Assembly (NCBI GenBank): GCA_041574955.1
Contig: JBFGNS010000011.1
Span: forward strand, 1 to 46,555
Origin: CALZJC01 sp041574955
GTDB taxonomy: Bacteria; Acidobacteriota; Thermoanaerobaculia; Multivoradales; JAHEKO01
Reading direction: 5' to 3'
Length of the DNA stretch: 46,555 nucleotides
Every line of letters starts with the position of its first letter. Position 1 is the stretch's first letter. Below the pieces are notes generated by a model. The model did no database searches and was not told the origin of the DNA. It saw only the letters and a program-made list of their open reading frames with translations. A program made the translations under genes and the position numbers. Shown here piece after piece: positions 16,560 to 24,277 of the stretch.

Positions 16560-18536
16560 GTGCGGCGGGTGGCCGAAGCGCTGTTGATCGTGCTGGCGGC
16601 GGCGCTGTTCACGGCCGCCGTGCTGCCCCCGGGAGCTCTGGCCGGCGCCGCGCCGGCCGGCGAGCCGGCGGCCCTGCTGTTGCCGCTCGACGACGCCTAC
16701 ATCTTCGTGAGGTTCGCGCAGCAGTTCGCCCGCGGACGGCCGTTCGAGTGGGCCGACGGCCAGCGCTCGAGCGGCGCCACGTCGCTCGCCTACCTCGGCC
16801 TGCTGCTGCCCGGGCAGGCGCTCGGCGGCGGCTTGGCGGCCTGGGAGCGGTGGTCGCGGTGGGTCGGTCTGGCGAGCCTGGCGCTGCTCGGGCTGGCCGC
16901 GGCGTGGCTGCTGCGTGAGCTGGCGCTGCCGCCACCCTGGCCGCTCGCCGGAGCGCTGTGCGTGGTGCTGTCGGGTCCGGTCGGCTGGGGCGCCCTGGCG
17001 GGCATGGAGAGCGCTCTGAACGCCGCCGCGGTGGTGCTGGCGGCGGCCTGCTGGGCGCGGCTGGCGCCGGGCCCGCCGTCGTCTGCCGGTGCCCTGGCCG
17101 CGGCCGCGCTGTCGGCCGCCGTCCTACCGTGGGTCCGGCCGGAGAACCTGGTGCTGTCGCTGGCCGCAGCCGGCGCGGTCCTGACGCTGCCGGCCTGGCG
17201 CGGCCGCCGCTGGCTGGCGGTGCCGGTGGTGCTGCCGGCGGGCCTGCTGCTGGCGCTCAACCTGTGGCTGACCGGCGACCCGCGGCCGGCCGGCTCGATC
17301 GTCAAGTCGATCACCGAGTTCGCCTTCGTCGACCCGACGACGCTGGCCGCGCTGTACGGCCTCAACCTGGTGCGCAAGCTGCTGCCGGTCTATCTCGGCA
17401 CCGCCGGCGAGCTGCTGTGGCTGCCGGCCGGCTGGCTGGCGCTGGCCGGGGCGGGGTGGGCGGTGGCCGGCGCGCTGCGCGGTCGTGAGGCTTGCCGGCG
17501 GGCGGCGCCGGCGGCTGCCGCCTGGGCGCTGCTGGCGCTGGTGGCGCCACTGTCTGCGGTGCTCGACTGGCAGCTCATGCGCCACCACCACGCCGGTCTC
17601 GCTCTCGCCTGGCTGCTGGCGCTGTGGCTCGCGGCGCGCCTCTTCGAGCGGCTGCGCAGCCGTCGGGGTTGGAGCACCGGGACCCGCTGGGCGGCGCTTG
17701 CGCTGCCCGCCCTGCTGCTGGCGGCGTTGCCGTTGTGGCGCACGCTCTACGCCCACAGCCAGGGGGTGGTCCAGCGCCGCCACGGGCCGGCGGCCGCTTG
17801 GCTGGCGGCGCAGCGGCCCAAGCCGCTGCTGCTGGTCAACGACGCCGGCTTCCTGATGGTGCACCACGACGGGCCGGCGATCGACGCGCTCGGTCTCGGC
17901 ACGCCGGCGATGGCGCGGCCGGCGCGGCACGGACCGGGGGCGATGGCCGAGGCGTTGGGCCGGCTCGAGCTGCCGCCGGCGGTGGCGGCGGTCAACCTGG
18001 ACTCGTTCCGCCTTCCCGAGCTGCTCGGCCGCCGGCTGCTGCCGCCGCCGGCGTACCCCTCGGACACCGTGCTGGCCGAGGTGCGGGCGGAGCTGTTGGC
18101 CAGGACCCGGCTGAGCGCCCCCGGACTCGACTTCGCCCATCTGGCGGACGAGCGGCGCTGGGCGGCGCGCTGGACGGTCGAGCCGAGCCCGCTCGACGCC
18201 AGCTTTGCGGTGGTGCACGGCGACGGCGGCGCGACGCTCGACGGCTGCCGCCCGGTGCCGGACCGGCTGGCCTGGCGGATGCCGCCGTCGGCGACGGGCG
18301 GCGTGGCGCGGGTGTTCGCGCCGCCGGCGGCCGACACCCGGGTGGAGCTGCTGAGCGCCGGCGGCGCGCGGCTGGCGGCGGCCGCCATCGGCGCCGGCGC
18401 GGTCGCCGAGCTGCGGTTCGAGGGAGCTGCGGGCGGCGCCGAGCTCGCCCGGCTCGGCGGCGGGCTGCCTTGCCTCGAGTCGGTCGTGTTCGCGGGCGCC
18501 GGGCGGCCGGCCCCGACGGCTCAGGCGCCGCGGTAG
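16560..18536 (+). CDS. GT-C fold membrane glycosyltransferase-like protein
   Basis: A 658-residue membrane protein with about 10-11 transmembrane segments in the first 390 residues and a soluble C-terminal domain. After TM1 comes LLPLDDAYIFVRFAQQFARG followed by a SSGATS loop, the DDAY-type catalytic aspartates and downstream loop shared by polyprenyl-phosphate-sugar-dependent GT-C transferases (arabinosyl-, mannosyl- and GT39/83-like). The active site faces the periplasm, so it likely transfers a sugar from a lipid carrier to an envelope glycan. It starts with GTG at 16560, 25 bp after the TauE/SafE gene, and its 3' end overlaps the convergent DUF962 gene by 16 bp. Confidence 0.75.
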   Translation: MRRVAEALLIVLAAALFTAAVLPPGALAGAAPAGEPAALLLPLDDAYIFVRFAQQFARGRPFEWADGQRSSGATSLAYLGLLLPGQALGGGLAAWERWSRWVGLASLALLGLAAAWLLRELALPPPWPLAGALCVVLSGPVGWGALAGMESALNAAAVVLAAACWARLAPGPPSSAGALAAAALSAAVLPWVRPENLVLSLAAAGAVLTLPAWRGRRWLAVPVVLPAGLLLALNLWLTGDPRPAGSIVKSITEFAFVDPTTLAALYGLNLVRKLLPVYLGTAGELLWLPAGWLALAGAGWAVAGALRGREACRRAAPAAAAWALLALVAPLSAVLDWQLMRHHHAGLALAWLLALWLAARLFERLRSRRGWSTGTRWAALALPALLLAALPLWRTLYAHSQGVVQRRHGPAAAWLAAQRPKPLLLVNDAGFLMVHHDGPAIDALGLGTPAMARPARHGPGAMAEALGRLELPPAVAAVNLDSFRLPELLGRRLLPPPAYPSDTVLAEVRAELLARTRLSAPGLDFAHLADERRWAARWTVEPSPLDASFAVVHGDGGATLDGCRPVPDRLAWRMPPSATGGVARVFAPPAADTRVELLSAGGARLAAAAIGAGAVAELRFEGAAGGAELARLGGGLPCLESVVFAGAGRPAPTAQAPR

Positions 18537-18973
18537 AGGCCGAGGGCGCGGAACAGCCGCGCCGCCACCCACAGCGGCCCCACCATGGTGTGCACCAGGT
18601 TACGGTGGAACGCCGGCGCGTGGCCCTCGAACAGGTAGTGGCCGACGTACTGCAGGGCGACGCCGGCGGCCAGCAGCGGCCACAGCCAGACCGACGGCAG
18701 CTGGGAGCCGGCGAGCCCGAGCGCCGCCAGCAGCACGCCGGTGCCCACCGCCAGCCCCGGGTGCCAGCGCAGGTAGGCGACGGTCAGCGCCACCGCCACC
18801 GCCAGCCCCAGGTTGAGCCAGCCGGCCGCCGGCGCGCCGGGCGCCGTGACCTTCCAGGCCAGCCCGAGCAGCGCGAAGGCGATGGTCGGGATGCCCAGGT
18901 AGTGGGTGGCCTTGTTGCGCGCGTCGCGGTGGTGCGCCGCGTAGTCGCCGAACAGCTGGTCGAGGCGGCTCAT
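18521..18973 (-). CDS. DUF962/Mpo1-like membrane protein
   Basis: A 150-residue protein of the YGL010w/Mpo1 family. The N-terminal LFGDYAAHHRDARNKATHYL and later HYLFEGHAPAFHRN carry the conserved histidines that in yeast Mpo1 coordinate Fe for alpha-oxidation of 2-hydroxy fatty acids; four membrane segments surround them. Whether this bacterial member has dioxygenase activity is not known. TAGACT lies 7 nt upstream of the ATG at 18973, the spacing expected for a leaderless message. It overlaps the convergent glycosyltransferase gene by 16 bp. Confidence 0.88.
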   Translation of the reverse strand: MSRLDQLFGDYAAHHRDARNKATHYLGIPTIAFALLGLAWKVTAPGAPAAGWLNLGLAVAVALTVAYLRWHPGLAVGTGVLLAALGLAGSQLPSVWLWPLLAAGVALQYVGHYLFEGHAPAFHRNLVHTMVGPLWVAARLFRALGLYRGA

Positions 18974-19083
18974 CGGGATGAGTCTAGCCTGACCGTCTCA
19001 GCGAGCCGCTCGGCGGGTCAGGCTGGCCTGCGGCGCCTATACTCGCGCTGCTGCGGGCAGCCGAGCGCCGCAGGGCGAAGGTC

Positions 19084-19539
19084 ATGGGGCGTGTCGAGCA
19101 GATCTGGCTGAAGCGCCTACGGCGCGGGCCGATGGATCCGCGCCGGCGGGCGGTGGCGGTGGCGGGCCGCGGCCTCGACGGCAACGCCAACCAGGGCGGC
19201 AAGCGTCAGGTCACCGTGATCTCGGCCGACGCCTGGCGAGCTGTCGAGCGCGAGCTGGGTGGTGCCGTCGATCCCGTGCTGCGGCGGGCCAACCTGCTGG
19301 TGAGCGGGGTCGAGCTCGCCGGCTCCCGCGGGCGGCTGCTCAGGGTGGGTGGCTGCCGGCTGTTGATCCACGGCGAGCTCCGGCCGTGCCGCCAGATGGA
19401 GGAGTCGCGCGGCGGCCTGCAGGCGGCCCTGTCCCGCGACTGGCGGGGCGGCGTCTACGGCGAGGTGGTCGAGGGCGGCGAGCTGGCGGTCGGCGACGAG
19501 GTGGCGTGGGAGCCCGAGCCGCCGGCCGCGATGCGGTAG
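19084..19539 (+). CDS. MOSC domain protein
   Basis: A 151-residue stand-alone MOSC domain (the sulfur-carrier domain shared with molybdenum cofactor sulfurase). The diagnostic block is AGRGLDGNANQGGKRQVTVI, followed by RRANLLVSGVELA and a beta-barrel pattern. These proteins are thought to bind Mo- or sulfur-containing cofactors; the reaction here is unknown. TATACT about 45 nt upstream of the ATG is a likely -10 box. The last 85 bp overlap the antisense 3' end of the PQQ beta-propeller gene. Confidence 0.85.
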   Translation: MGRVEQIWLKRLRRGPMDPRRRAVAVAGRGLDGNANQGGKRQVTVISADAWRAVERELGGAVDPVLRRANLLVSGVELAGSRGRLLRVGGCRLLIHGELRPCRQMEESRGGLQAALSRDWRGGVYGEVVEGGELAVGDEVAWEPEPPAAMR

Positions 19540-20762
19540 AGGTGCTTGGCGGTGCGCAGGTAGAAGCTGCCGTCGGAGGCCGCGATCGACGACAGCGTGT
19601 ACTCGCCGAGGTCGTTCTCGGCCAGCAGCTCGAACCGGTCGCCGGCGGCCAGCACGCTGGTCAGCCCGGCCTCGCTGGTGACGTACAGCCGGCCGTCGGC
19701 GACCAGCGGCGAGGCGCTGTAGGAGCCCGACCTGACCCGCTCGGGACCCCATACCGGCTCGCCGGTGGCGGCGTCGAGCGCCCACACGATGCCGCTGTCG
19801 CTGAGCACGAACAGCCGGTCGCCGGCCAGCGCCGGCGTCGGCACGTCGGGTCCGCGGTCCATCGACCACAGCCGGCGGGGGGCGCCGCGATCGGCCTCGG
19901 CGGCGAGCGCCAGCAGCGGGTTGACCCGTGACGGCACGAAGACCCGGCCGCCCTCGGCCACCGGCGAGGCGACCACCCGCTGCATCGGGTTGGCCGACGG
20001 GTTGAGCCCGGGCAGGCGCCACAGCTCGGCGCCGGTGGCCGGATCGTGGCCGGTGACGTAGTCGGCGCCGGTGATCACGATCTCCCGCCGCTCGCCACGC
20101 TCGAGCAGCGCCGGCGTGGTGTAGGCGTCGGGCGCCTCGCGCGGCGCGTCGGTCGGCCGCTCCACCCGCCACGCCGTCTCGCCGCTCGCCGTGTCGAGCG
20201 CCAGGACGTACGACGGATCGTCGGTGAAGAAGCCGTGCAGCACCTGCACCACCAGCCGGTCGCCCACCAGCAGGGGCGACGACGAGTAGCCGTGCAGGAT
20301 GCCGAACTTGCCGTAGTCGCGCTGCAGGTCGCGCGACCACAGCTCGCCGCCGGCGAGATCGAACGCCTTGATGACGCCGGTGCCGGTCACCGTCCACACC
20401 GCGTTGCCGTCGGTCACCGGCGACGGCGACGACAGGTTGCCCTTGCGCTTGCTCTCGTTGCCGGTGCCGAGCAGCCGCCGCCACTCGACGCCGCCGTCGG
20501 CGGTGTCGACGCACCACAGCTCGAGCTGGTCGCCGTCGGCGACGTTGAGGAACAGCCGCTCGCCCCACACGATCGGCGTCGAGCCGCTGAGGTCGGGCAG
20601 CGGCAGCTGCCAGACGACGTTGTGCTCACGCGACCAGGAAAGCGGTGCCGGGTCACGGCTGACGCCGTTGCGCTCGGGGCCGCGCCAGTGCGGCCAGTTG
20701 TCGGCGGCGGCGGGGGCGGCGAAAGCGGCCAGCAGGGCGACGGCGGCTGGGATGCGGGACAT
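19455..20762 (-). CDS. Exported PQQ-like beta-propeller repeat protein
   Basis: A 435-residue exported protein. The signal peptide is AAVALLAAFAAPAAA and the mature protein starts DNWPHWRGPERNGVS, the opening of a widespread family of PQQ-repeat propellers in planctomycetes and acidobacteria. At least five propeller-type repeats of the pattern 'V-x-A-L-D-x-x-T/S-G-E' can be followed (for example YVLALDTASGETAWRV and IVWALDAATGEPVWG). No quinoprotein dehydrogenase active-site residues are evident. The last 25 residues are Ser/Thr/Pro-rich and are encoded antisense to the MOSC gene. CAGGAG precedes the ATG. Confidence 0.87.
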   Translation of the reverse strand: MSRIPAAVALLAAFAAPAAADNWPHWRGPERNGVSRDPAPLSWSREHNVVWQLPLPDLSGSTPIVWGERLFLNVADGDQLELWCVDTADGGVEWRRLLGTGNESKRKGNLSSPSPVTDGNAVWTVTGTGVIKAFDLAGGELWSRDLQRDYGKFGILHGYSSSPLLVGDRLVVQVLHGFFTDDPSYVLALDTASGETAWRVERPTDAPREAPDAYTTPALLERGERREIVITGADYVTGHDPATGAELWRLPGLNPSANPMQRVVASPVAEGGRVFVPSRVNPLLALAAEADRGAPRRLWSMDRGPDVPTPALAGDRLFVLSDSGIVWALDAATGEPVWGPERVRSGSYSASPLVADGRLYVTSEAGLTSVLAAGDRFELLAENDLGEYTLSSIAASDGSFYLRTAKHLYRIAAGGSGSHATSSPTASSPPSTTSP

Positions 20763-20870
20763 GGCGGCTCCTGTCGTCTTGGATTCGGTGCGGCCATTCT
20801 GCCAGAGGTCGCCGGGCCGCGCGGCGCGGCGGCTGGAACTCGGGCCGGCGCTTCGCTAGGCTCGAGCGCG

Positions 20871-21992
20871 GTGAGCGGTCCACGGTCCCCGTTGCTGCGG
20901 CTGACGGTCGCGGTGCTGCTGGCGGCGGCCGGCTTCGTCGCCGGCCTCGGCTGGCGCGACCTGGTGGCCCAGACCCGGCAGCCGGCGGCGCGCCCACGGC
21001 CGGTGACGCCGCGCGGCGACCTCGGGCCGGAGGAGCGGGCGACGGTCGAGCTGTTCGGCCGGGTGAGCCCGTCGGTGGCCTACATCACCTCGATCAGCCG
21101 CCGCCGCGACCTGTTCTCGCTCAACGTCTACGAGATCCCGAGCGGCACCGGCTCGGGCTTCCTGTGGGACGAGCAGGGCCACGTGGTGACCAACTTCCAC
21201 GTCATCCGGGCCTCCAGCCGCGCCCAGGTGACGCTCGCCGACCAGTCGACCTGGGACGCCACCGTGGTCGGCGTGGCGCCCGAGAAGGACCTCGCTGTGC
21301 TGCGCATCGAGGCACCGCGCGAGCTGCTCGCGCCGGTGGCGGTGGGCAGCTCGCGCGATCTACAGGTGGGCCAGAAGGTGTTCGCCGTCGGCAACCCGTT
21401 CGGCCTCGACCAGAGCCTCACCACCGGGGTCATCAGCGCGCTCGGCCGCGAGATCGAGTCGCTCGCCGGGCTGCCGATCCGCGACGTGATCCAGACCGAC
21501 GCGGCGATCAACCCCGGCAACTCGGGCGGCCCGCTGATGGACAGCGCCGGGCGGCTGATCGGAGTCAACACCGCCATCGTCAGTCCGTCGGGCGCCTACG
21601 CCGGCATCGGCTTCGCCATCCCGGTGGACACGGTCAACTGGGTGGTGCCGGAGCTGATAGCGCGCGGCCGGCTGGAGCGACCCACCCTGGGCGTCGAGCT
21701 GGCGTCGGCGCAGGTCATGGCGCGGCTCGGGCGGGAGGGGGCGCTGGTGCTGCGGGTCCTGCGCGGCACCGGGGCCGAGCGCGCCGGGCTGCGCGGCACC
21801 TACCGCGACGGCCGCGGCCGGGTGGAGCTGGGCGACGTCATCGTCGCGGTCGACGGCCAGCCGGTCACCAGCCGGTACGATCTCGTGCTACTGCTCGAGA
21901 GGTACCGTACCGGCGACACCGTGACGGTCGCGGTGGAGCGCGACGGGCGGCGCCAGGAGCTGGCCGTGGTGCTCGACCCCCCCGACCGGTAG
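20871..21992 (+). CDS. HtrA/DegP-like serine protease with one PDZ domain
   Basis: A 373-residue membrane-anchored protease. An N-terminal anchor (LTVAVLLAAAGFVAGLGW) precedes a trypsin-like domain with His110 (VVTNFHVI), Asp140 (PEKDLAVLRI) and Ser218 (NPGNSGGPL), then one PDZ domain (about 270-370) with the carboxylate loop and GDVIVAVDGQPVTSRYDL. Single-PDZ anchored members resemble DegS-type regulatory proteases or small quality-control proteases. GTG at 20871 is the only start just before the anchor, and TAGGCT lies 8 nt upstream, suggesting a leaderless message. It diverges from the PQQ propeller gene and is upstream of the ECF/TPR module. Confidence 0.9.
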   Translation: MSGPRSPLLRLTVAVLLAAAGFVAGLGWRDLVAQTRQPAARPRPVTPRGDLGPEERATVELFGRVSPSVAYITSISRRRDLFSLNVYEIPSGTGSGFLWDEQGHVVTNFHVIRASSRAQVTLADQSTWDATVVGVAPEKDLAVLRIEAPRELLAPVAVGSSRDLQVGQKVFAVGNPFGLDQSLTTGVISALGREIESLAGLPIRDVIQTDAAINPGNSGGPLMDSAGRLIGVNTAIVSPSGAYAGIGFAIPVDTVNWVVPELIARGRLERPTLGVELASAQVMARLGREGALVLRVLRGTGAERAGLRGTYRDGRGRVELGDVIVAVDGQPVTSRYDLVLLLERYRTGDTVTVAVERDGRRQELAVVLDPPDR

Positions 21993-22192
21993 GCGGCCGG
22001 CCGGCCGAGGAGCACGCCGCGGCAGTGCTCGTTTGCGACCGCACCGGGTCTTGCCGGAGCGGCGGTGCCGCCGCCTGCCCGACAACAGCCGTCGGCCTGA
22101 ACCACCTATACGGAGACGGAGAGGTCCGCGGTCGTCGTCGGCTGCCCCGGCCGGCTGTCCGAAAACCGGGCACGGCGGGAACTACACAAGGG

Positions 22193-22202
22193 AAGGAGGT
22201 GA
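22193..22202 (+). promoter_or_regulatory. Extended Shine-Dalgarno for the 19-residue peptide gene
   Basis: AAGGAGGTGA is a 10-nt perfect match to the anti-Shine-Dalgarno of 16S rRNA, followed 8 nt later by the ATG at 22211. No other start in the window has such a complete match, which is the main reason to treat the following tiny frame as a real gene. Confidence 0.75.
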
Positions 22203-22210
22203 CGCAAGAG

Positions 22211-22270
22211 ATGATTGTCAAGACATCGCTCCGCGCCGGCGAGGGCGCCACGCTGACGGCCGACGGCTAG
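22211..22270 (+). CDS. 19-residue peptide gene, unknown function
   Basis: A complete tiny frame encodes MIVKTSLRAGEGATLTADG and ends with TAG. It has the strongest ribosome-binding site of the region and no other gene occupies this stretch. The sequence starts with the pattern M-x-V-K-T-x-x-x-A-G. From memory this resembles short uncharacterised peptides seen in several soil bacteria, but I cannot verify that here. It lies 108 bp upstream of an ECF sigma factor with a hairpin in between, so it could be a signalling peptide, a modified peptide precursor or a leader peptide. No modification enzyme, protease or exporter is obvious next to it. Confidence 0.55.
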   Translation: MIVKTSLRAGEGATLTADG

Positions 22271-22307
22271 TCGCGCGGCGAGCAACCGGCAGACAGCAGG
22301 ACCCGGC

Positions 22308-22326
22308 GGCCGCGCCCGGCGCGGCC
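22308..22326 (+). terminator. Perfect GC hairpin between peptide gene and ECF gene
   Basis: GGCCGCGCCCGGCGCGGCC forms an 8-bp perfect stem with a 3-nt loop, 38 nt after the peptide stop and 52 nt before the ECF start. There is no T-run, so it may be a weak terminator, an attenuator or an mRNA-stability element rather than a strong intrinsic terminator. Confidence 0.4.
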
Positions 22327-22378
22327 ATGGACACGTGTATCCGGCGAGTGGTAGCCTTGCGCGGTTCGTCCGAGTAGC

Positions 22379-22897
22379 GTGTCCCACGAAGCGAGACAGG
22401 AGGGCTCCTACGAGGAGCTGTTGCGCGGCATGCAGCCCCGCTTCGCGCAGGTGCTCGCCCGCTTCAAGATCCCGCCGCAGGACGCCGAAGACCTGCTGCA
22501 GCAGACGCTGCTGGCGTTCGTGCGCAAGGAGGCGTCGGTGCGTGTGCCGGAGACCTGGCTGGTCGGTACGCTGCGCAACCGTTGCCTGAAGTACTGGCGG
22601 GCGCGACGCCGCTCGCTGTACACCGCCATCGACTCGGCGGTGCTCGAGGCGGTGGCGGCGGAAGAGCGGCCCGCGCAGCACCTGGCGGATCTGCAGCGCG
22701 ATCTCAACGCCGCGGTCGGCCGCCTCAGGCCGCGCTGCCGGTCGATCCTCAGGCTGCGTTACGGCCTCGGCTGCAAGCCGCGAGAGACTGCCCGGCGGCT
22801 GGGCTACCGGGAGTCCAGCATCTACAAGCTGGTGGAGCGCTGCCTGGCCGCGCTCTCCAACCAGCTCATCGACACACCGGGATCCCGTGCCTGCTGA
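22379..22897 (+). CDS. ECF-like RNA polymerase sigma factor
   Basis: A 172-residue sigma-70 family factor. Region 2 is about residues 10-80 (PPQDAEDLLQQTLLAFVRKE, then TWLVGTLRNRCLKYWRARRR) and region 4 about 110-165 (LRPRCRSILRLRYGLGCKPR and ETARRLGYRESSIYKLVERC as the helix-turn-helix). It starts with GTG at 22379 without a strong Shine-Dalgarno and overlaps the downstream zinc-finger/TPR gene by 11 bp. There is no classical membrane anti-sigma nearby; the TPR protein probably plays that role. Confidence 0.85.
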   Translation: MSHEARQEGSYEELLRGMQPRFAQVLARFKIPPQDAEDLLQQTLLAFVRKEASVRVPETWLVGTLRNRCLKYWRARRRSLYTAIDSAVLEAVAAEERPAQHLADLQRDLNAAVGRLRPRCRSILRLRYGLGCKPRETARRLGYRESSIYKLVERCLAALSNQLIDTPGSRAC

Positions 22898-24218
22898 TCG
22901 GCACCTCGACCGCCGGACGTTGCGCCGTTTCGTCGAGGGCACCTTGCCCGCGGCGGGCGCCGCCGAGGTGGTGCGCCACCTGCTGAGCGGCTGCGACGGC
23001 TGCCGGCGCCTCGCCGCCCGCGGCTGGCGGCCGCAACCGGTCGATGCGGCGCGTCTCGACTCCGTACTTGGCCGCGTCGCCGACCGCATGGCCAGCGAGC
23101 GCGCGCGGGTCGAGCGCGAGCGGCGACGGGCCGGCATCCTGCTGGCCGAGCTCGACGCCATGCCCTACCCGCGCCGGCTGCTGATGCTGCTCAACAGCGA
23201 GCGGTTCTCGAACTGGTTTGTCGGCGAGATTCTGCTCGAGCGGGCTCACGCCGCGGTCTTTTCCGATCCGTCGCAGGCGGTCCGGCTGGCCGAAGCGGGA
23301 GTGGCGCTGGCCGGCCGCATCTCCCGGCAGCGGCCGACGGACCGGCTGGCGGTAGACCTGCACGCGCGAGCCTGGTCGATCCTGGGCAACGCCTGCCGCG
23401 TGAGCTCCGACTTAGAGCGAGCGCGCGATGCCTGCGCGCGCGCCGAGGAGCTGATCGACCACGGGTCCGGCGACCCGCTGGAGGAGGCCGGCGTGCTGGC
23501 GCGCCACGGTCTGCTGGACCACGCCGAGCGGCGGTTCGACGATGCGGTCGGCCGGTTCGACGCCGCTCTCCGGCGGTGCCGGATGGCGGGCGACTTGCAC
23601 CTCGAAGGGCGGGTGCTGACGCACAAGGCGCGCAGTCTCGGAGAGACGGGCAAGCTGTCGGCGATGATCGACCTGACGCAGCGGGCGCTAACGCTGATCG
23701 ATCCCGAGCGCGAGCCACGGCTGGTGCTGGTGGCGCAGCACAACCTCACCTGGGCGCTCAAGGAGGCCGGGCGGATGGACGAGGCGCTGTCGCTGCTGCA
23801 GGAGATCCTGCCGCTGCACGCCCGCTCCGGCAAGACGCTCGATCTGCTGCGGCTGCGCTGGCTCGAGGGCAAGCTGGCGCAGGCTCAGGGCCAGCTCGAG
23901 CGGGCCGAGACGGCGTTTCGCGAGGTTTACGATGGCTTCGTCCGCAGCGCAGTGGTCTTCGATGCCGCCCTGGTGGCCCTCGACCTGGCGGCGGTGCTCT
24001 ATGAGCAGGGGCGGCTGCCGGAGATGAAGCAGCTGGCGGCCGACGTCCTGCCGGTCTTCCGCTCGCTCGGCATCCACCGCGAGGCGCTGGCGGCGCTGGC
24101 GCTGTTCCAGAAGGCGGTGGAGCAGGAGCGCATCTCGCTGCGCTGGCTGGGGGCGCTGGCGGGCTATCTGAAGCACGCCCGCGACAACCCGAGCCTGGAG
24201 TTCGAGCCGCCCGCCTGA
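22887..24218 (+). CDS. Zinc-finger/TPR protein, probable partner of the ECF factor
   Basis: A 443-residue soluble protein. The first 45 residues are HC2-like: LRRFVEGTLPAAGAAEVVRH then a C-x-x-C pair in SGCDGCRRL, though the His-to-Cys spacing is one residue longer than the classic HxxxCxxC. The rest is alpha-helical tetratricopeptide-type repeats (for instance LEGRVLTHKARSLGETGKLS and VLVAQHNLTWALKEAGRMDE), about eight or nine units. There is no transmembrane segment. The zinc-finger end probably binds the sigma factor and the TPR array senses another protein or peptide. It starts with GTG inside the ECF gene. Confidence 0.75.
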   Translation: MPADRHLDRRTLRRFVEGTLPAAGAAEVVRHLLSGCDGCRRLAARGWRPQPVDAARLDSVLGRVADRMASERARVERERRRAGILLAELDAMPYPRRLLMLLNSERFSNWFVGEILLERAHAAVFSDPSQAVRLAEAGVALAGRISRQRPTDRLAVDLHARAWSILGNACRVSSDLERARDACARAEELIDHGSGDPLEEAGVLARHGLLDHAERRFDDAVGRFDAALRRCRMAGDLHLEGRVLTHKARSLGETGKLSAMIDLTQRALTLIDPEREPRLVLVAQHNLTWALKEAGRMDEALSLLQEILPLHARSGKTLDLLRLRWLEGKLAQAQGQLERAETAFREVYDGFVRSAVVFDAALVALDLAAVLYEQGRLPEMKQLAADVLPVFRSLGIHREALAALALFQKAVEQERISLRWLGALAGYLKHARDNPSLEFEPPA

Positions 24219-24222
24219 GCCG

Positions 24223-24242
24223 CCGCCGTACCGCCACGGCGG
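24223..24242. terminator. Possible bidirectional hairpin between convergent genes
   Basis: CCGCCGT, a 6-nt loop and ACGGCGG form a 7-bp perfect stem in the 59-bp space between the convergent TPR and DUF1295 genes. There is no T-tract on either side, so terminator function is only suggested by position. Confidence 0.3.
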
Positions 24243-24277
24243 GGGCAGCTCCCACTGGGTGGCCGGCCGGCGTGGCG

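Noticed and set aside
22088..22267. A 10-bp perfect inverted repeat (GCCGTCGGCC at 22088 and GGCCGACGGC at 22258) flanking the 19-residue peptide gene
   Set aside because: The two strings are among the commonest GC-rich words in the window, and the arms are 160 bp apart, so chance is a sufficient explanation.
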